DNA from: Flavobacterium psychrophilum
GTDB taxonomy: Bacteria; Bacteroidota; Bacteroidia; Flavobacteriales; Flavobacteriaceae
Direction: 5' to 3'
Length of the DNA: 64,000 nucleotides
NCBI GenBank assembly: GCA_945860385.1
Contig: CAMAQD010000005.1
Span: 62,001 to 126,000 of the forward strand
Shown: positions 1 to 8,983 of the stretch, one piece after another
How the letters are laid out: the number at the start of each line of letters is the position of its first letter
Position numbering within the stretch: position 1 is the stretch's first letter
The notes under the pieces: model-generated
The model's input: the letters and a program-made list of their open reading frames with translations, nothing else
Database searches by the model: none
What the model was told of the DNA's origin: nothing
Made by a program: the position numbers and the translations under genes

Positions 1-644
1 TAAAAGATTCTCAAAAACCAGTAACAGCAGTTCTTGGAGGTTCAAAAGTGTCTTCGAAAATCACGGTTATCGAAAATATTTTAGATAAAGTAGACCATAT
101 GATTATCGGCGGAGGAATGACTTTTACTTTCGTGAAAGCTTTAGGCGGAAAAATTGGAGAATCTATTTGCGAAGATGATAAGCAAGAATTAGCATTGGAA
201 ATATTGAGATTAGCCAAAGAAAAAGGCGTTCAAATACACATTCCTGTTGATGTTGTTGCCGCAGATGATTTTTCAAACACAGCAAACACAAAAATTGTTG
301 ATGTTCGCGAAATTCCTGATGGATGGCAAGGACTTGATGCTGGACCAAAATCATTAGAAGCATTTAAAAAAGTAATTTTAGAATCGAAAACTATTCTTTG
401 GAATGGACCTCTTGGTGTGTTTGAAATGGAAAGTTTTGCCAAAGGCACCATTGCACTTGGCGAGTACATTGCTGAGGCAACTGCGAACGGCGCTTTCTCA
501 CTTGTAGGCGGAGGAGATTCTGTTGCAGCAGTGAAACAATTTGGTTTTGAAGATAAAGTAAGTTATGTTTCTACCGGTGGAGGAGCCATGTTGGAGATGT
601 TAGAAGGTAGGATTTTACCCGGAATTGCAGCTATTTTGGACTAA
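1..644 (+). CDS. pgk: Phosphoglycerate kinase, C-terminal half (5' end outside window)
   Basis: This is the C-terminal part of the glycolytic enzyme that transfers a phosphate between 1,3-bisphosphoglycerate and ADP. The reading frame is open to the left edge (first full codon at base 3), so the visible GTG at 48 is an internal valine and not a start. About 213 of the usual ~395 residues are present. Visible family motifs are the glycine-rich [14 protein letters not shown], the WNGPLGVFE nucleotide-site segment, GGGDSVAA and the closing [11 protein letters not shown]. The gene ends before a large inverted repeat and the next gene has its own promoter-like box, so it is probably transcribed separately. 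The identification is secure; the N-terminal lobe cannot be seen. Confidence 0.96.
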   Translation, partial: KDSQKPVTAVLGGSKVSSKITVIENILDKVDHMIIGGGMTFTFVKALGGKIGESICEDDKQELALEILRLAKEKGVQIHIPVDVVAADDFSNTANTKIVDVREIPDGWQGLDAGPKSLEAFKKVILESKTILWNGPLGVFEMESFAKGTIALGEYIAEATANGAFSLVGGGDSVAAVKQFGFEDKVSYVSTGGGAMLEMLEGRILPGIAAILD

Positions 645-685
645 AAAATGCGTTTTTAACAATATTTACTGAAAATTATAGTTCT

Positions 686-742
686 AACATATTAAATTTG
701 CAACAAACAATTTTTTTATAATTGTTTGTTGCATAATATGTT
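686..742. promoter_or_regulatory. Long inverted repeat overlapping a -7 box, upstream of the transglycosylase
   Basis: Two nested perfect arms are visible: an outer 9-bp pair (686-694 with 734-742) and an inner 13-bp pair (700-712 with 720-732) around a 7-base T-rich loop. A TAnnTTTG box (TAAATTTG, 693-700) straddles the left arms, so transcription would start inside or just after the left arm, 12 bases or more before the ATG at 755. It could be an operator for a dimeric regulator, a 5'-UTR hairpin, or a terminator of pgk, although no T-run follows it. Confidence 0.6.
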
Positions 743-754
743 GATTATAAAATT

Positions 755-2743
755 ATGAAGATAAAAAATATAGCCCCACTCCTTTTTTTGTTTTTTTCAA
801 TTCAATCGTTTTCGCAGAAGTACACTGAAAATAAAGCGATTACAAAAACAGAAACCCAAAACTTCTATTTAGATTCCATCAAAAAAACATTTGTAAAAGA
901 CGAACTCGCCTCTTGTGTTGACAGTCTGTGGTTGAAGGAATTGACAAATCTCGATTTATTTGCTACTATTTCCGATGATATTAAAAACATCAATATCGAC
1001 GAAAAAGTCGATTATGAATTGCCAACTGAATTGCTCAAACAAAGATTGGCGGCAATGGATGCAAAATCCCCTTTTAATATCGAATACAATATAGGTTTAG
1101 AGAACATTATTAAGTCTTTTCTAAAAAATAGAAAAAAATCTTTTGGCCGATTGATGGCTATTTCCGAATATTATTTTCCAATGTTTGAAGAGGCTTTGGC
1201 CAAACAAAATGTACCATTAGAAATTAAATATTTGGCCGTTGTAGAATCAGCTTTGAACCCAAAAGCAGTTTCCAGAATGGGCGCAACGGGACTTTGGCAG
1301 TTTATGTATCAAACAGGGAAACAATACAATTTAAAGATTGATTCCTACGTAGATGAACGCAGTGATCCTTTAAAATCGAGTGAGGCTGCCGTTGAATATA
1401 TGAACAAAATGTACGCCATTTTTGGCGATTGGGATTTGGTTTTGGCTTCTTATAATTCTGGACCAGGCAATGTTGCTAAAGCTATTCGCCGTTCAGGAGG
1501 GCAACAAAATTATTGGAATATTAGAAAAAATCTTCCTAAAGAAACTCAAGGATATGTTCCTGCTTTTTTAGCTACAATGTACATTTATGAATACCACAAA
1601 GAACACGGAATCAAGCCAGAAAGGGCTGTGGTGCAGTATTTTGCTACTGATACCATACTCATTAAAAAACAAATGTCGTTCAAACAAATTTCAGATTTGC
1701 TTGATGTTCCTGTGGCTCAATTGCAACTTTTGAATCCTTCCTATAAAATGAATGTTATTCCTCTTTATGGAGATCAAGATCATTTTTTAAGATTACCAAA
1801 GGAAAAAATTGCCGTTTTCGCCTCAAACGAAGATAAAATTTATGCGTACATTCAGCGTGATTTAGATTTCCGTGAAAAGCCGTTTCAGGTTCAAAAAGCA
1901 ATTGTCCTGAATGATACAATGAATTATTCAAAACAACGAGTTACGCTTCCAAAAACAAAATATTACACCGTAAAACGTGGTGATAATTTGAGTGAAATTG
2001 CCGATAGATTTAGCGTGACAGTTTCTGACATTAAAAAATGGAATCGACTAAAAGGAGGTACGGTAGCTCGCGGAAAAAGTTTGAAAATAATGACGAATGA
2101 AAGTGTGGCACAAACGGTTAAAAATGAACCGAAAACCAACAATGTTCCGGTAGATATTAAAACGGATACTTTGTCGACCTCGGTTGCTTCTTTTTATATC
2201 GTTCAAAAAGGAGATAATTTGAGCAGTATCGCTAAGAAGAATAACATTTCTGTAACTGATATCAAAGAGTGGAATCACCTGTTAAACGCTTCAATTCAAT
2301 TAGGAATGTCTTTGCAAGTAACTAAAATTGAGGCAAATGAAAAGGAAACAATCGCTTCTACAACGAAGACTGAAAATGTTGAATATATCGTTAAAAAAGG
2401 AGACAATCTTGGAAATATTGCCAAAAAATTTGGTAGTTCTTTAGATGATTTGAAACTATGGAACAATTTGCAAGACAATAACATTGCAGTAGGTAATTCT
2501 TTGATTGTTGCTAAAAGTGAAGTATCGATTGAAAACGGTCCTGACCAAAAGAATTTCAATAAAAAAGAAAGTTTAGCTTCGACATCAAAAAATAAAAGCA
2601 ATAATTATTTAGTAAAAAAGGGAGATTCATTATACAGTATTTCAAAAAAATACCCGGGAGTCAGTATTTCGGATATTGAAAAATGGAATAATATAAAAGG
2701 TAAAGAATTGAAACCGGGAATGAAACTAAAAATTAACGGATAA
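755..2743 (+). CDS. Lytic transglycosylase with four LysM domains (MltD-like)
   Basis: This is a predicted envelope enzyme that cleaves peptidoglycan between MurNAc and GlcNAc. A signal peptide of about 20 residues ends at IQSFSQ. The SLT catalytic domain spans roughly residues 135-290, with the expected catalytic Glu at about 164 in VVESALNP followed by GATGLWQFM. Four LysM modules then follow at about 401-445, 480-525, 543-588 and 617-661, each with a VK/QKGD-type opening and an I-x-x-WN motif. The LysM modules should anchor the enzyme to the glycan. The length of 662 residues is large for MltD but usual in Flavobacteriaceae, where extra LysM repeats are common. No cysteine follows the signal peptide, so it is probably not a lipoprotein. 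Confidence 0.92.
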   Translation: MKIKNIAPLLFLFFSIQSFSQKYTENKAITKTETQNFYLDSIKKTFVKDELASCVDSLWLKELTNLDLFATISDDIKNINIDEKVDYELPTELLKQRLAAMDAKSPFNIEYNIGLENIIKSFLKNRKKSFGRLMAISEYYFPMFEEALAKQNVPLEIKYLAVVESALNPKAVSRMGATGLWQFMYQTGKQYNLKIDSYVDERSDPLKSSEAAVEYMNKMYAIFGDWDLVLASYNSGPGNVAKAIRRSGGQQNYWNIRKNLPKETQGYVPAFLATMYIYEYHKEHGIKPERAVVQYFATDTILIKKQMSFKQISDLLDVPVAQLQLLNPSYKMNVIPLYGDQDHFLRLPKEKIAVFASNEDKIYAYIQRDLDFREKPFQVQKAIVLNDTMNYSKQRVTLPKTKYYTVKRGDNLSEIADRFSVTVSDIKKWNRLKGGTVARGKSLKIMTNESVAQTVKNEPKTNNVPVDIKTDTLSTSVASFYIVQKGDNLSSIAKKNNISVTDIKEWNHLLNASIQLGMSLQVTKIEANEKETIASTTKTENVEYIVKKGDNLGNIAKKFGSSLDDLKLWNNLQDNNIAVGNSLIVAKSEVSIENGPDQKNFNKKESLASTSKNKSNNYLVKKGDSLYSISKKYPGVSISDIEKWNNIKGKELKPGMKLKING

Positions 2744-2758
2744 TACAATAATCTTCTA

Positions 2759-2766
2759 TACATTTG
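2759..2766 (+). promoter_or_regulatory. Putative -7 box TACATTTG
   Basis: The sequence matches the Bacteroidota -7 consensus TAnnTTTG and lies 58 bases before the ATG of the DUF4837 gene. No clear -33 TTTG is seen at the expected spacing. Confidence 0.4.
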
Positions 2767-2824
2767 GGTTTTTACATTGGCACTATTTTTTTTGTGAATG
2801 GTATCATTTTATAGTTAATTTATA

Positions 2825-3793
2825 ATGAATAAAAACCTCATTTTATTTTTTACACTTTTCACATTTTTGTTTTTTTCTTGCAAAAAACAAGAAAACAATT
2901 TACGCCGAAAAGCAACTGGAAAAATCAACACAATTTCCGTAATTATCGACGATCAATTGTGGAACGGTGAGATTGGCGAAAGTATTCGAAACAAGTTTGC
3001 TTCACCCGTTATCGGATTGCCAGAAGAAGAACCTCTTTTCACCATAAATCAATATCCTGTCAAATTGATGGAAGGATTTATGACCGATAGCCGAACTATT
3101 ATCGTTGTAAAAAAGGAAAATAAAACCCAATTCGAAATACGGAAAAATCAATATGCGTCGCCTCAGAACGTTTTTCATATTTCCGGCAAAACTAATGGTG
3201 ATATTCTGGAAATCATTGAAAAACACACGCCTCAAATCATTCAAATCATAAAGGAAACTGAAATTGCCGAAAGTCAAAGAATCAACAGACGATCCTTAAT
3301 AAATCCTATAATCATTAGAAATAAATTTCATATTTCTTTAGAAGTTCCTGATGGATATTCGTATGCACTTCAAAAAAGTAAATTTATTTGGTTAAAGAAA
3401 GAAATCATTAGTGGGAATACCAGTCTTTTGATATATGAAGTTCCTATAAGTTCGATTAAAAATAGTTTTACTAATATTGTCAGAATCCGAGATTCTATTG
3501 GCAGTTTATACATTAATGGCACCGAATTAGATACTCCAATGATTACCGAAGAAGGGTATTCACCGTATATTTTTAAATTAAAACTAAACGGTAAAGAAAC
3601 ATATGAAACTAAAGGAACTTGGGAGCTTAAAAATGATTTTATGTCCGGGTCATTTGTCAATTATGCCATAGTAGATGAGGCACACAATAGAATTTTGATT
3701 TTAGAAGGATTTTGCTATTCTCCGTCTAAAAAAGAGCGGGATTTGATGCACGAATTAGAGTCAATAATAAAATCAATTGTTATTTTAAAATAG
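2825..3793 (+). CDS. DUF4837 family lipoprotein
   Basis: This 322-residue protein starts with a lipoprotein signal: a hydrophobic stretch followed by FFSC at about residues 16-19, so the mature protein should be lipid-anchored. The body has the look of the DUF4837 family conserved in Flavobacteriia, whose function is unknown to me. It is a mixed alpha/beta sequence with a conserved early segment IDDQLWNGEIG and no transmembrane helix after the signal. It lies between a peptidoglycan transglycosylase and a GNAT gene, only 9 bases before the latter, so it may share an mRNA with it. No enzymatic motif is visible. Confidence 0.85.
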   Translation: MNKNLILFFTLFTFLFFSCKKQENNLRRKATGKINTISVIIDDQLWNGEIGESIRNKFASPVIGLPEEEPLFTINQYPVKLMEGFMTDSRTIIVVKKENKTQFEIRKNQYASPQNVFHISGKTNGDILEIIEKHTPQIIQIIKETEIAESQRINRRSLINPIIIRNKFHISLEVPDGYSYALQKSKFIWLKKEIISGNTSLLIYEVPISSIKNSFTNIVRIRDSIGSLYINGTELDTPMITEEGYSPYIFKLKLNGKETYETKGTWELKNDFMSGSFVNYAIVDEAHNRILILEGFCYSPSKKERDLMHELESIIKSIVILK

Positions 3794-3802
3794 AAGTAAA
3801 AA

Positions 3803-4249
3803 ATGAAAATTCAATGGAAAATAAAGCCTTTCGAAACTCTTTCGGTAAACGAGCTTTATGATATTTTGAGACTAAGAAGCGAAATTTTTGTTGTCGAACA
3901 AAATTGTGTTTACCTCGATTTGGATGGAAAAGACAAATTAGCATTGCATCTTTTTGGCGAATTCGAAGGCAAGATTATGGCATATTCCAGGCTTTTTAAA
4001 CCAGGAATTTCTTTTGAAAATGCCTCTATTGGAAGAGTAGTTGTAGATGTTAATTGTCGAGAAAGAAAATGGGGTCACGAATTGATGCGCGAGGCAATTG
4101 CTGGTATTCAGTTGCATTTTGGTGAAAGCAAAATTACAATTGGAGCACAATTATATTTGAAAAAATTCTACGAAAGTCACGGTTTTGTCCAAACTAGCGA
4201 AATGTATTTAGAAGATGATATTCCGCATATTGAAATGAAAAGGGAATAA
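3803..4249 (+). CDS. GNAT N-acetyltransferase, ElaA-like
   Basis: This is a 148-residue acetyl-CoA-dependent N-acetyltransferase. The opening pattern, with LYDILRLRSEIFVVEQ within the first 35 residues, is characteristic of the ElaA subgroup of GNAT enzymes. The acetyl-CoA pyrophosphate loop is expected around residues 76-92 (IGRVVVDVNCRERKWGHELM), where the typical R/Q-x-x-G-x-G/A is degenerate (RERKWG). The C-terminal end, YLKKFYESHGF, is the usual GNAT beta6-beta7 region. The acceptor substrate is unknown. The gene follows the DUF4837 gene closely and converges on the OmpA-domain gene with only 9 bases between the stop codons. Confidence 0.88.
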   Translation: MKIQWKIKPFETLSVNELYDILRLRSEIFVVEQNCVYLDLDGKDKLALHLFGEFEGKIMAYSRLFKPGISFENASIGRVVVDVNCRERKWGHELMREAIAGIQLHFGESKITIGAQLYLKKFYESHGFVQTSEMYLEDDIPHIEMKRE

Positions 4250-4258
4250 TTCTAGGCT

Positions 4259-5050
4259 TTATAATTGGGTTATATAAAGTTCAACACGTCTATCTTGAGC
4301 ATCTTCTTTTCCCAGCGGAAATTGATTTCCATAACCCTTGTAAGACATTCGGTAGGGACTTATTCCTTTAGAACGAAGATACATAAACACATTTTTAGCT
4401 CTATTTCCTGAAAGATTTCTATCTTGGGTTTCCTTGTCAATAGCATCGGAAAATTTGTTTGAAGTGCAGCAAACATGGCCTTTTATTTCAAAACGAACTG
4501 TTTTGTGTTTTTTTAATAAAAGGACGGTTCGGTCTAATTCTTTTTTTGCATTTATAGAAAGTTCACTCGAACCCATATCAAACGTAACTCGGTCTAAAAT
4601 AATATTATCACCCACTTTTGGGCTTTCTGGAAAGCTGGTGTAAAAAACATTTTTAACAAAAATTAAATCGACACGTCTGTTTTTGTCCCGTATTGCTTTT
4701 ATATTTTTTCCAGTTTCTTTATTTAAATTTACTTTTCCTCGGCCTTCGCAAATGAATATTTTGTTTTGAGCAATCCCATTCGAAATCAATAATTCTTGGA
4801 TAAAATCAACTCTTTTCTTAGACAATTTTTCGTTGTACTCTACACTTCCTCTATCGTCACAATATCCGTAGAGATAAATGGCTTTAAAACGTGAAAAAGT
4901 GGTTGAGTCCAAAATCTTAACCATTTTATTGATTTCGTTTTGGTTTAAAGTGAATTTATCCAATTCAAAATACACAGATTGGACCGTATTGATTTGAGCC
5001 GAAAGAAAGCCAAAAGTTAAAAAACACACTATTAGGAATCCGTTTTTCAT
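4259..5050 (-). CDS. Periplasmic protein with two tandem OmpA-like domains
   Basis: This is a 263-residue secreted protein with a signal peptide ending near LSAQ (about residue 18). Two OmpA/MotB peptidoglycan-binding-like units follow. The first (about 25-130) has YFELDKFTL, YGYCDDRGS and a closing NRRVDL. The second (about 145-263) has VTFDMGSSEL, EIKGHVCC, LSGNRAKNV and a closing DRRVELYI. There is no beta-barrel domain in front, so it is not an OmpA porin. The start overlaps the stop of the upstream S41 protease gene by one base (TAATG), which indicates translational coupling in one operon. It probably tethers or organises the envelope, but the partner is unknown. Confidence 0.85.
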   Translation of the reverse strand: MKNGFLIVCFLTFGFLSAQINTVQSVYFELDKFTLNQNEINKMVKILDSTTFSRFKAIYLYGYCDDRGSVEYNEKLSKKRVDFIQELLISNGIAQNKIFICEGRGKVNLNKETGKNIKAIRDKNRRVDLIFVKNVFYTSFPESPKVGDNIILDRVTFDMGSSELSINAKKELDRTVLLLKKHKTVRFEIKGHVCCTSNKFSDAIDKETQDRNLSGNRAKNVFMYLRSKGISPYRMSYKGYGNQFPLGKEDAQDRRVELYITQL

Positions 5051-6687
5051 TACAGTTTCAAGATGCCTTTATATTGAGCACTAGTATTCAAAACGCTTGT
5101 TGCTTTCTTAATTTCAGAATTATTTTTGAGGTAATATTGATAAAGACCTTCTTGATATTGGTAGCGTTTGATGATTTCATCAATGATTAAATTTTTGATT
5201 TCCGCTTTATTTTTATCCAATAAATTTTCTTGACTTTTTTGAAGTGCTACTAGTAATTGTTGGTATTCGGCTGTAATACTTTCGTCAATTTTTTCTTTTT
5301 TGGCTACGGCCAAAGTGTTTTTCAAAGCCAATTCTGTTTCAGTGTCGAATATAAATTTTCGGGTTTTCAAATATTGTTTGAATTCCAAAAAATCAGCATC
5401 TGAAATGGTTGGTATTTTTTCGCCAAGATTCGGATTTTTATAATAGTAATCCGTAACATAATTGAAAATCCCATCGTTTTTTTGCAAAGCTTCGGTTATT
5501 GAACTCAATTTAGTTTCTTCGAGTTCGATGTCGGGTTGAATACCGCCGCCATCATAAACCGTTCTTCCTTTTCGAGTTTTGAAAGCCGTATAATTTTTAG
5601 CTTCGGTTTTTGTGGCAACACCATTTTTATCTTTATGGGAATAATTTAAGGCTTGAATACATCTTCCTGAGGGAGTGTAATAGCGCGAAATGGTTACTTT
5701 TAGCTGGGTTCCGTAAGTTAAATCTACAGGTCTTTGGACCAATCCTTTTCCGAAACTTCGACTGCCGATAATCACTGCGCGATCTAAATCTTGCAAAGCT
5801 CCCGAAACAATTTCTGATGCCGAAGCACTTTTTCCGTCTACCAAAATGGCCAATGGAATTTCAGTATCTACAGGCTCTTTGGAAGTTTTATAAGTATTGT
5901 TGTGTTTTTCGATTCTCGATTTTGTGGTGACAATAATTTCGTTTTTGGGAACAAACAAATTGCAAATATTCACGGCTTCGTTCAAAAGACCTCCGGGATT
6001 TCCTCTTAAATCCAAAACAATTCTCTCGGCTCCTTCTTTTTTTAATTGTTCCAAGGCTTGTTTGGTTTCATAAGACGCTTTTTGATTGAAACGCGCCAAA
6101 ACAATATAACCCGTTTTGTCGTCTATTTTTCCAAAAAAGGGCACCGATTTAATTTCGACTTCGTCAAGAACGATTTGAGTTATATTGGTTTTGCCTTGAC
6201 GAATGTATTTGACATCGATTTTTGTGTTTTTGGCTCCTCTAAAAAGCTGAGAAGCATCATCTTTGAAGTCAGACAAAAGTACATCACCAATTTGAATCAC
6301 CTCGTCTCCAGCTTTAAGACCCGCTTTGTCAGCAGGAAAATTTTTGTAAGGTTCGCGAATGATTAATTTGTCGTTTTTTCGGGTAATCATTGCGCCAATT
6401 CCGGTGTATTCGCCTGTGTTGTTGATTTTAAATTTGACTACGTCTTGCTCGTTAAAATACACCGTGTACGGATCAAGACTGGCCAACATTCCCTTGATGG
6501 ATTTGTCCATTAAATCGCCTGGATTGGTCTCATCGACATAGTTTTTGTTCAACTCTTTGAAAAGCGTTGTGAATATTTCTATTTGCTTGGCAATTTCAAA
6601 AAAATCGTCTTTGAAACTAACGCCTACAAACAAAAACGCTGAAGCGATGACGGTGAGAATATATTTTTTTTTGAAAAGAGAAGTCAT
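5050..6687 (-). CDS. S41 family C-terminal processing protease (CtpA/Prc-like)
   Basis: This is a 545-residue periplasmic serine protease that cleaves protein C-termini or tails. It has an N-terminal hydrophobic signal (residues 7-25), a PDZ domain (about 85-165, with GYTGIGAMI and GLKAGDEVIQIGD) and the S41 catalytic domain (about 180-390). The catalytic Ser lies in DGKSASASEIVSGAL near residue 287 and the general-base Lys in GSRSFGKGLVQ. The C-terminal ~150 residues form a helical extension. It is in one operon with the OmpA-domain gene downstream (1-base overlap) and a DUF4349 lipoprotein upstream (3 bases apart), which suggests a shared envelope maintenance role. Confidence 0.94.
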   Translation of the reverse strand: MTSLFKKKYILTVIASAFLFVGVSFKDDFFEIAKQIEIFTTLFKELNKNYVDETNPGDLMDKSIKGMLASLDPYTVYFNEQDVVKFKINNTGEYTGIGAMITRKNDKLIIREPYKNFPADKAGLKAGDEVIQIGDVLLSDFKDDASQLFRGAKNTKIDVKYIRQGKTNITQIVLDEVEIKSVPFFGKIDDKTGYIVLARFNQKASYETKQALEQLKKEGAERIVLDLRGNPGGLLNEAVNICNLFVPKNEIIVTTKSRIEKHNNTYKTSKEPVDTEIPLAILVDGKSASASEIVSGALQDLDRAVIIGSRSFGKGLVQRPVDLTYGTQLKVTISRYYTPSGRCIQALNYSHKDKNGVATKTEAKNYTAFKTRKGRTVYDGGGIQPDIELEETKLSSITEALQKNDGIFNYVTDYYYKNPNLGEKIPTISDADFLEFKQYLKTRKFIFDTETELALKNTLAVAKKEKIDESITAEYQQLLVALQKSQENLLDKNKAEIKNLIIDEIIKRYQYQEGLYQYYLKNNSEIKKATSVLNTSAQYKGILKL

Positions 6688-6690
6688 ATT

Positions 6691-7554
6691 TTATGTCGTT
6701 TTTTTCTTAAATCGTTTTCTAATATAGTAAACCGCTGCCGCTAAAATAATCAGAAAAGGCCAAATACTTAATAATCCGATGAAGAAACTTGAAATTGAAT
6801 TGAATCCAGAGGTAATCGCATTCCAAATTTTAGAGCCATAAGAAATGGTTGCTCCTCCTTCATTGGCAACAGTTTTATAGAATTCGATGGTTAGTGTACT
6901 CATCGAAATTTGACTTTGCATATAACGCAATTGTCCTTCTTTGGCTTCGATTTCTTCGCGAATAGCTGAAAGTTGGGCTTCGATTTCTAGCATTTCAGTA
7001 ACCTTGTTTGCTTTCTTCAAAAGTTCAAGATAACGAGATTCGAGTACTTTTTTGGCTTTCAAACGAGCATCTACATCAATATATTCCTCAGTTACGTCTT
7101 GTGATGAAATTTCTTTGTTGTCAAAATAAGTAACGCCTTTTGCAATGTCACTCAAAAAAGCATCAAAATTTTTGCTAGGAACGCGAACAATTATTTTTCT
7201 GAAAACCGAGCCGTATTCTTTTCCTTCTGTATCGTTTTGAATAATGGCGTTGTGTTTTTTTACAGCCGTAATCATTTGGTTGTAAGTTTCACCTAAATCG
7301 TTGGTTTCAAATTTGATATCGCCCGTTTTTATTATTTTTTGTTCGACAGGTTTTTGGTCAGCTGCTGGAGAATCTGATTTTTTATAAAGTGAACTTGCTG
7401 CCGATTTATCTTTAGGAGGAAGTTGTACTTCTGAAATTGCCATATTTTCAGAAACAGCTTCGTCAGCAACAATTAGTTGATCAGAAGTTTCTTCAGCTTT
7501 TTTACAACTAGAAAAAGACAAAAGAAATACCAATAGGAAAAGAATGTTTTTCAT
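6691..7554 (-). CDS. DUF4349 domain lipoprotein
   Basis: This 287-residue protein has a lipoprotein signal (FSSCKKAEE, Cys near residue 17), a predicted extracytoplasmic DUF4349 domain beginning at IIKTGDIKFE (about residue 75), a coiled-coil segment (about 165-215, VTEMLEIEAQLSAIREEIEAKE) and a C-terminal transmembrane helix (about 257-278) followed by the basic tail RKRFKKKTT. DUF4349 proteins are conserved and of unknown function. The gene lies between rnpA and the S41 protease, 3 bases from the latter, so a membrane partner or adaptor role for the protease is plausible but only inferred. Confidence 0.87.
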   Translation of the reverse strand: MKNILFLLVFLLSFSSCKKAEETSDQLIVADEAVSENMAISEVQLPPKDKSAASSLYKKSDSPAADQKPVEQKIIKTGDIKFETNDLGETYNQMITAVKKHNAIIQNDTEGKEYGSVFRKIIVRVPSKNFDAFLSDIAKGVTYFDNKEISSQDVTEEYIDVDARLKAKKVLESRYLELLKKANKVTEMLEIEAQLSAIREEIEAKEGQLRYMQSQISMSTLTIEFYKTVANEGGATISYGSKIWNAITSGFNSISSFFIGLLSIWPFLIILAAAVYYIRKRFKKKTT

Positions 7555-7617
7555 AAGAATTTGATTTAGAATATCACAACGTAAAAATAATGAATATTCG
7601 TATGAAAAAATGAGGGT

Positions 7618-8010
7618 TTATTCCTCATTTTTCAATTGCTGAACGAACTTTTCAAACAATTGAATGGTTTTGGTATTGATTTCCTCGTAAGACAATCGGT
7701 CTTTGGTTTGGTAAAAAAACATAAAAGCATATTTTTTATCCAAATTGTCAACCAGAATATGCTTGTTCAATCGATAGGTTTCTCGAAGTACACGTTTGAA
7801 ATAATTTCTATCCACAGCGTGTTTAAAGTATTTTTTGGAAACCGAAACACCCATTTTTAGCTTTTGATCTGAATCTTCGGGAATGCCATAATCACTTTCC
7901 ACAAAAACCAGTCTCAAAGGATATTTGGACACTGATTTGCCTTTGGAAAAAAGCAAATCGATTGTGATTTTACTTTTAAGCTTTTCGTTTTTGGGATAAG
8001 TGAATTTCAT
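7618..8010 (-). CDS. rnpA: Ribonuclease P protein component
   Basis: This is the protein subunit that helps the RNase P RNA remove 5' leaders from pre-tRNAs. The conserved RNR-type signature VSKKYFKHAVDRNYFKRVLRE is present in the middle, and the total of 130 residues fits the family. I chose the ATG at 8010 (protein start MKFTYPKNEKL) because a -7 box TACCTTTG lies at 8051-8044; the longer frame starting at 8046 would begin inside that promoter. The gene is not next to rpmH here but heads a leftward group with DUF4349, S41 and OmpA-domain genes. I recall a similar rnpA-protease arrangement in other flavobacteria. Confidence 0.93.
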   Translation of the reverse strand: MKFTYPKNEKLKSKITIDLLFSKGKSVSKYPLRLVFVESDYGIPEDSDQKLKMGVSVSKKYFKHAVDRNYFKRVLRETYRLNKHILVDNLDKKYAFMFFYQTKDRLSYEEINTKTIQLFEKFVQQLKNEE

Positions 8011-8043
8011 GTAATTTTGAAAAATAACAAAGATTTTAGGGAA

Positions 8044-8051
8044 CAAAGGTA
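8044..8051 (-). promoter_or_regulatory. Putative rnpA -7 box (TACCTTTG on minus strand)
   Basis: It matches TAnnTTTG and sits 33 bases before the rnpA ATG at 8010. It faces away from the plsC box at 8111-8118, so the two genes share a divergent promoter region of about 125 bases. Confidence 0.5.
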
Positions 8052-8110
8052 CAATTAAACCCTAAACGGATAAATGTTTGGGATTAAAATCGAACGCTAG
8101 AAATATTTAT

Positions 8111-8118
8111 TACTTTTG
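8111..8118 (+). promoter_or_regulatory. Putative -7 box TACTTTTG of the first acyltransferase
   Basis: This TAnnTTTG match ends at the G of a possible GTG start at 8118, so that GTG is probably promoter sequence. The ATG at 8136 then has a short leader of about 10 bases. No good -33 box was found. Confidence 0.5.
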
Positions 8119-8135
8119 TGAATAACTTAAAAATA

Positions 8136-8870
8136 ATGAAGAAAATTTTATTATACCCAATAACAGCGCTGTATTATTTTATTTATTTTGTGGTTTTGTG
8201 CACAATTCAGCCTCTACAATGGCTTGCTTTTAAAGTTTTTGGCGATGAAGGACTAAAAGTTTCTTTTGATTATGTGGGCTATTTTAGTTTAAAATGCAAT
8301 CATATTTTAGGAACAAGATTTACATTTGAAAACATAGAATCTATTCCAAAAAATGTTCCTGTTATTTTTGTAGCCAATCATCAAAGCCTATTAGACACAG
8401 CAGGAATTATTTGGTATTTGAGAAAATTTAATTGTCTATTTGTCACTAAAAAAGAACTTGGAAAAGGCATTCCAAGTATTTCCTATTTTTTGAGAAACGG
8501 GAAATATGTAATGATTGACCGAAGCAATCCCAAACAAGCCATCCCAAAAATAAAATCTCTGGCAGAATACATTGAAAAAGAAAATTATTCCGCGGTTATT
8601 TTTCCAGAAGGAACCAGAAGCAAAACTGGAGAGCCTTTGGAATTTGCTCAAAGTGGTTTGAAAATTTTGTGCAAATATGCGCCATCAGCCTATATTGTTC
8701 CTATAACTATTAACAATTCCTGGAAAGTGTACCAGTACGGTTATTTTCCTTTGAGCGTGGGACATCATATTAAATTTACGGTTCACAAATCTTTTAAAGT
8801 CAGCGATTTTACCTTTGATGAAATAATGACGAAGACAGAACAAACTATCATTCAAGGGATAAAAATTTGA
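8136..8870 (+). CDS. 1-acyl-sn-glycerol-3-phosphate acyltransferase (PlsC-like), copy 1
   Basis: This membrane enzyme is predicted to acylate lysophosphatidic acid to phosphatidic acid in phospholipid synthesis. It has a hydrophobic N-terminal segment (about 5-25, with a second membrane-associated stretch after it), the catalytic motif NHQSLLD (HX4D, near residue 84), the substrate motif FPEGTRS (about 160-166) and the late VPITINNSW. The start at 8136 is preferred over an in-frame GTG at 8118, which overlaps the promoter box. The next gene is a close paralog in the same orientation, evidently from a tandem duplication. Its acceptor could also be another lysophospholipid or an ornithine lipid. 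Confidence 0.9.
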   Translation: MKKILLYPITALYYFIYFVVLCTIQPLQWLAFKVFGDEGLKVSFDYVGYFSLKCNHILGTRFTFENIESIPKNVPVIFVANHQSLLDTAGIIWYLRKFNCLFVTKKELGKGIPSISYFLRNGKYVMIDRSNPKQAIPKIKSLAEYIEKENYSAVIFPEGTRSKTGEPLEFAQSGLKILCKYAPSAYIVPITINNSWKVYQYGYFPLSVGHHIKFTVHKSFKVSDFTFDEIMTKTEQTIIQGIKI

Positions 8871-8983
8871 TTTAGCGACATAAAACCATTAATTTTTTGT
8901 TTTAAATTTCCCCCAAAATGAATTGGCGTTATTATTAACAGTTTAGCCATATTGGGAACAGCAACAAACAAAAATATATTTCC

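Noticed and set aside
8010..8046. Longer rnpA start 36 bases upstream
   Set aside because: The longer start lies inside the TACCTTTG promoter box, and the shorter protein fits the family.
8118..8136. GTG start of the first acyltransferase
   Set aside because: The GTG is formed by the last base of the -7 box; the ATG at 8136 gives a normal N-terminus.
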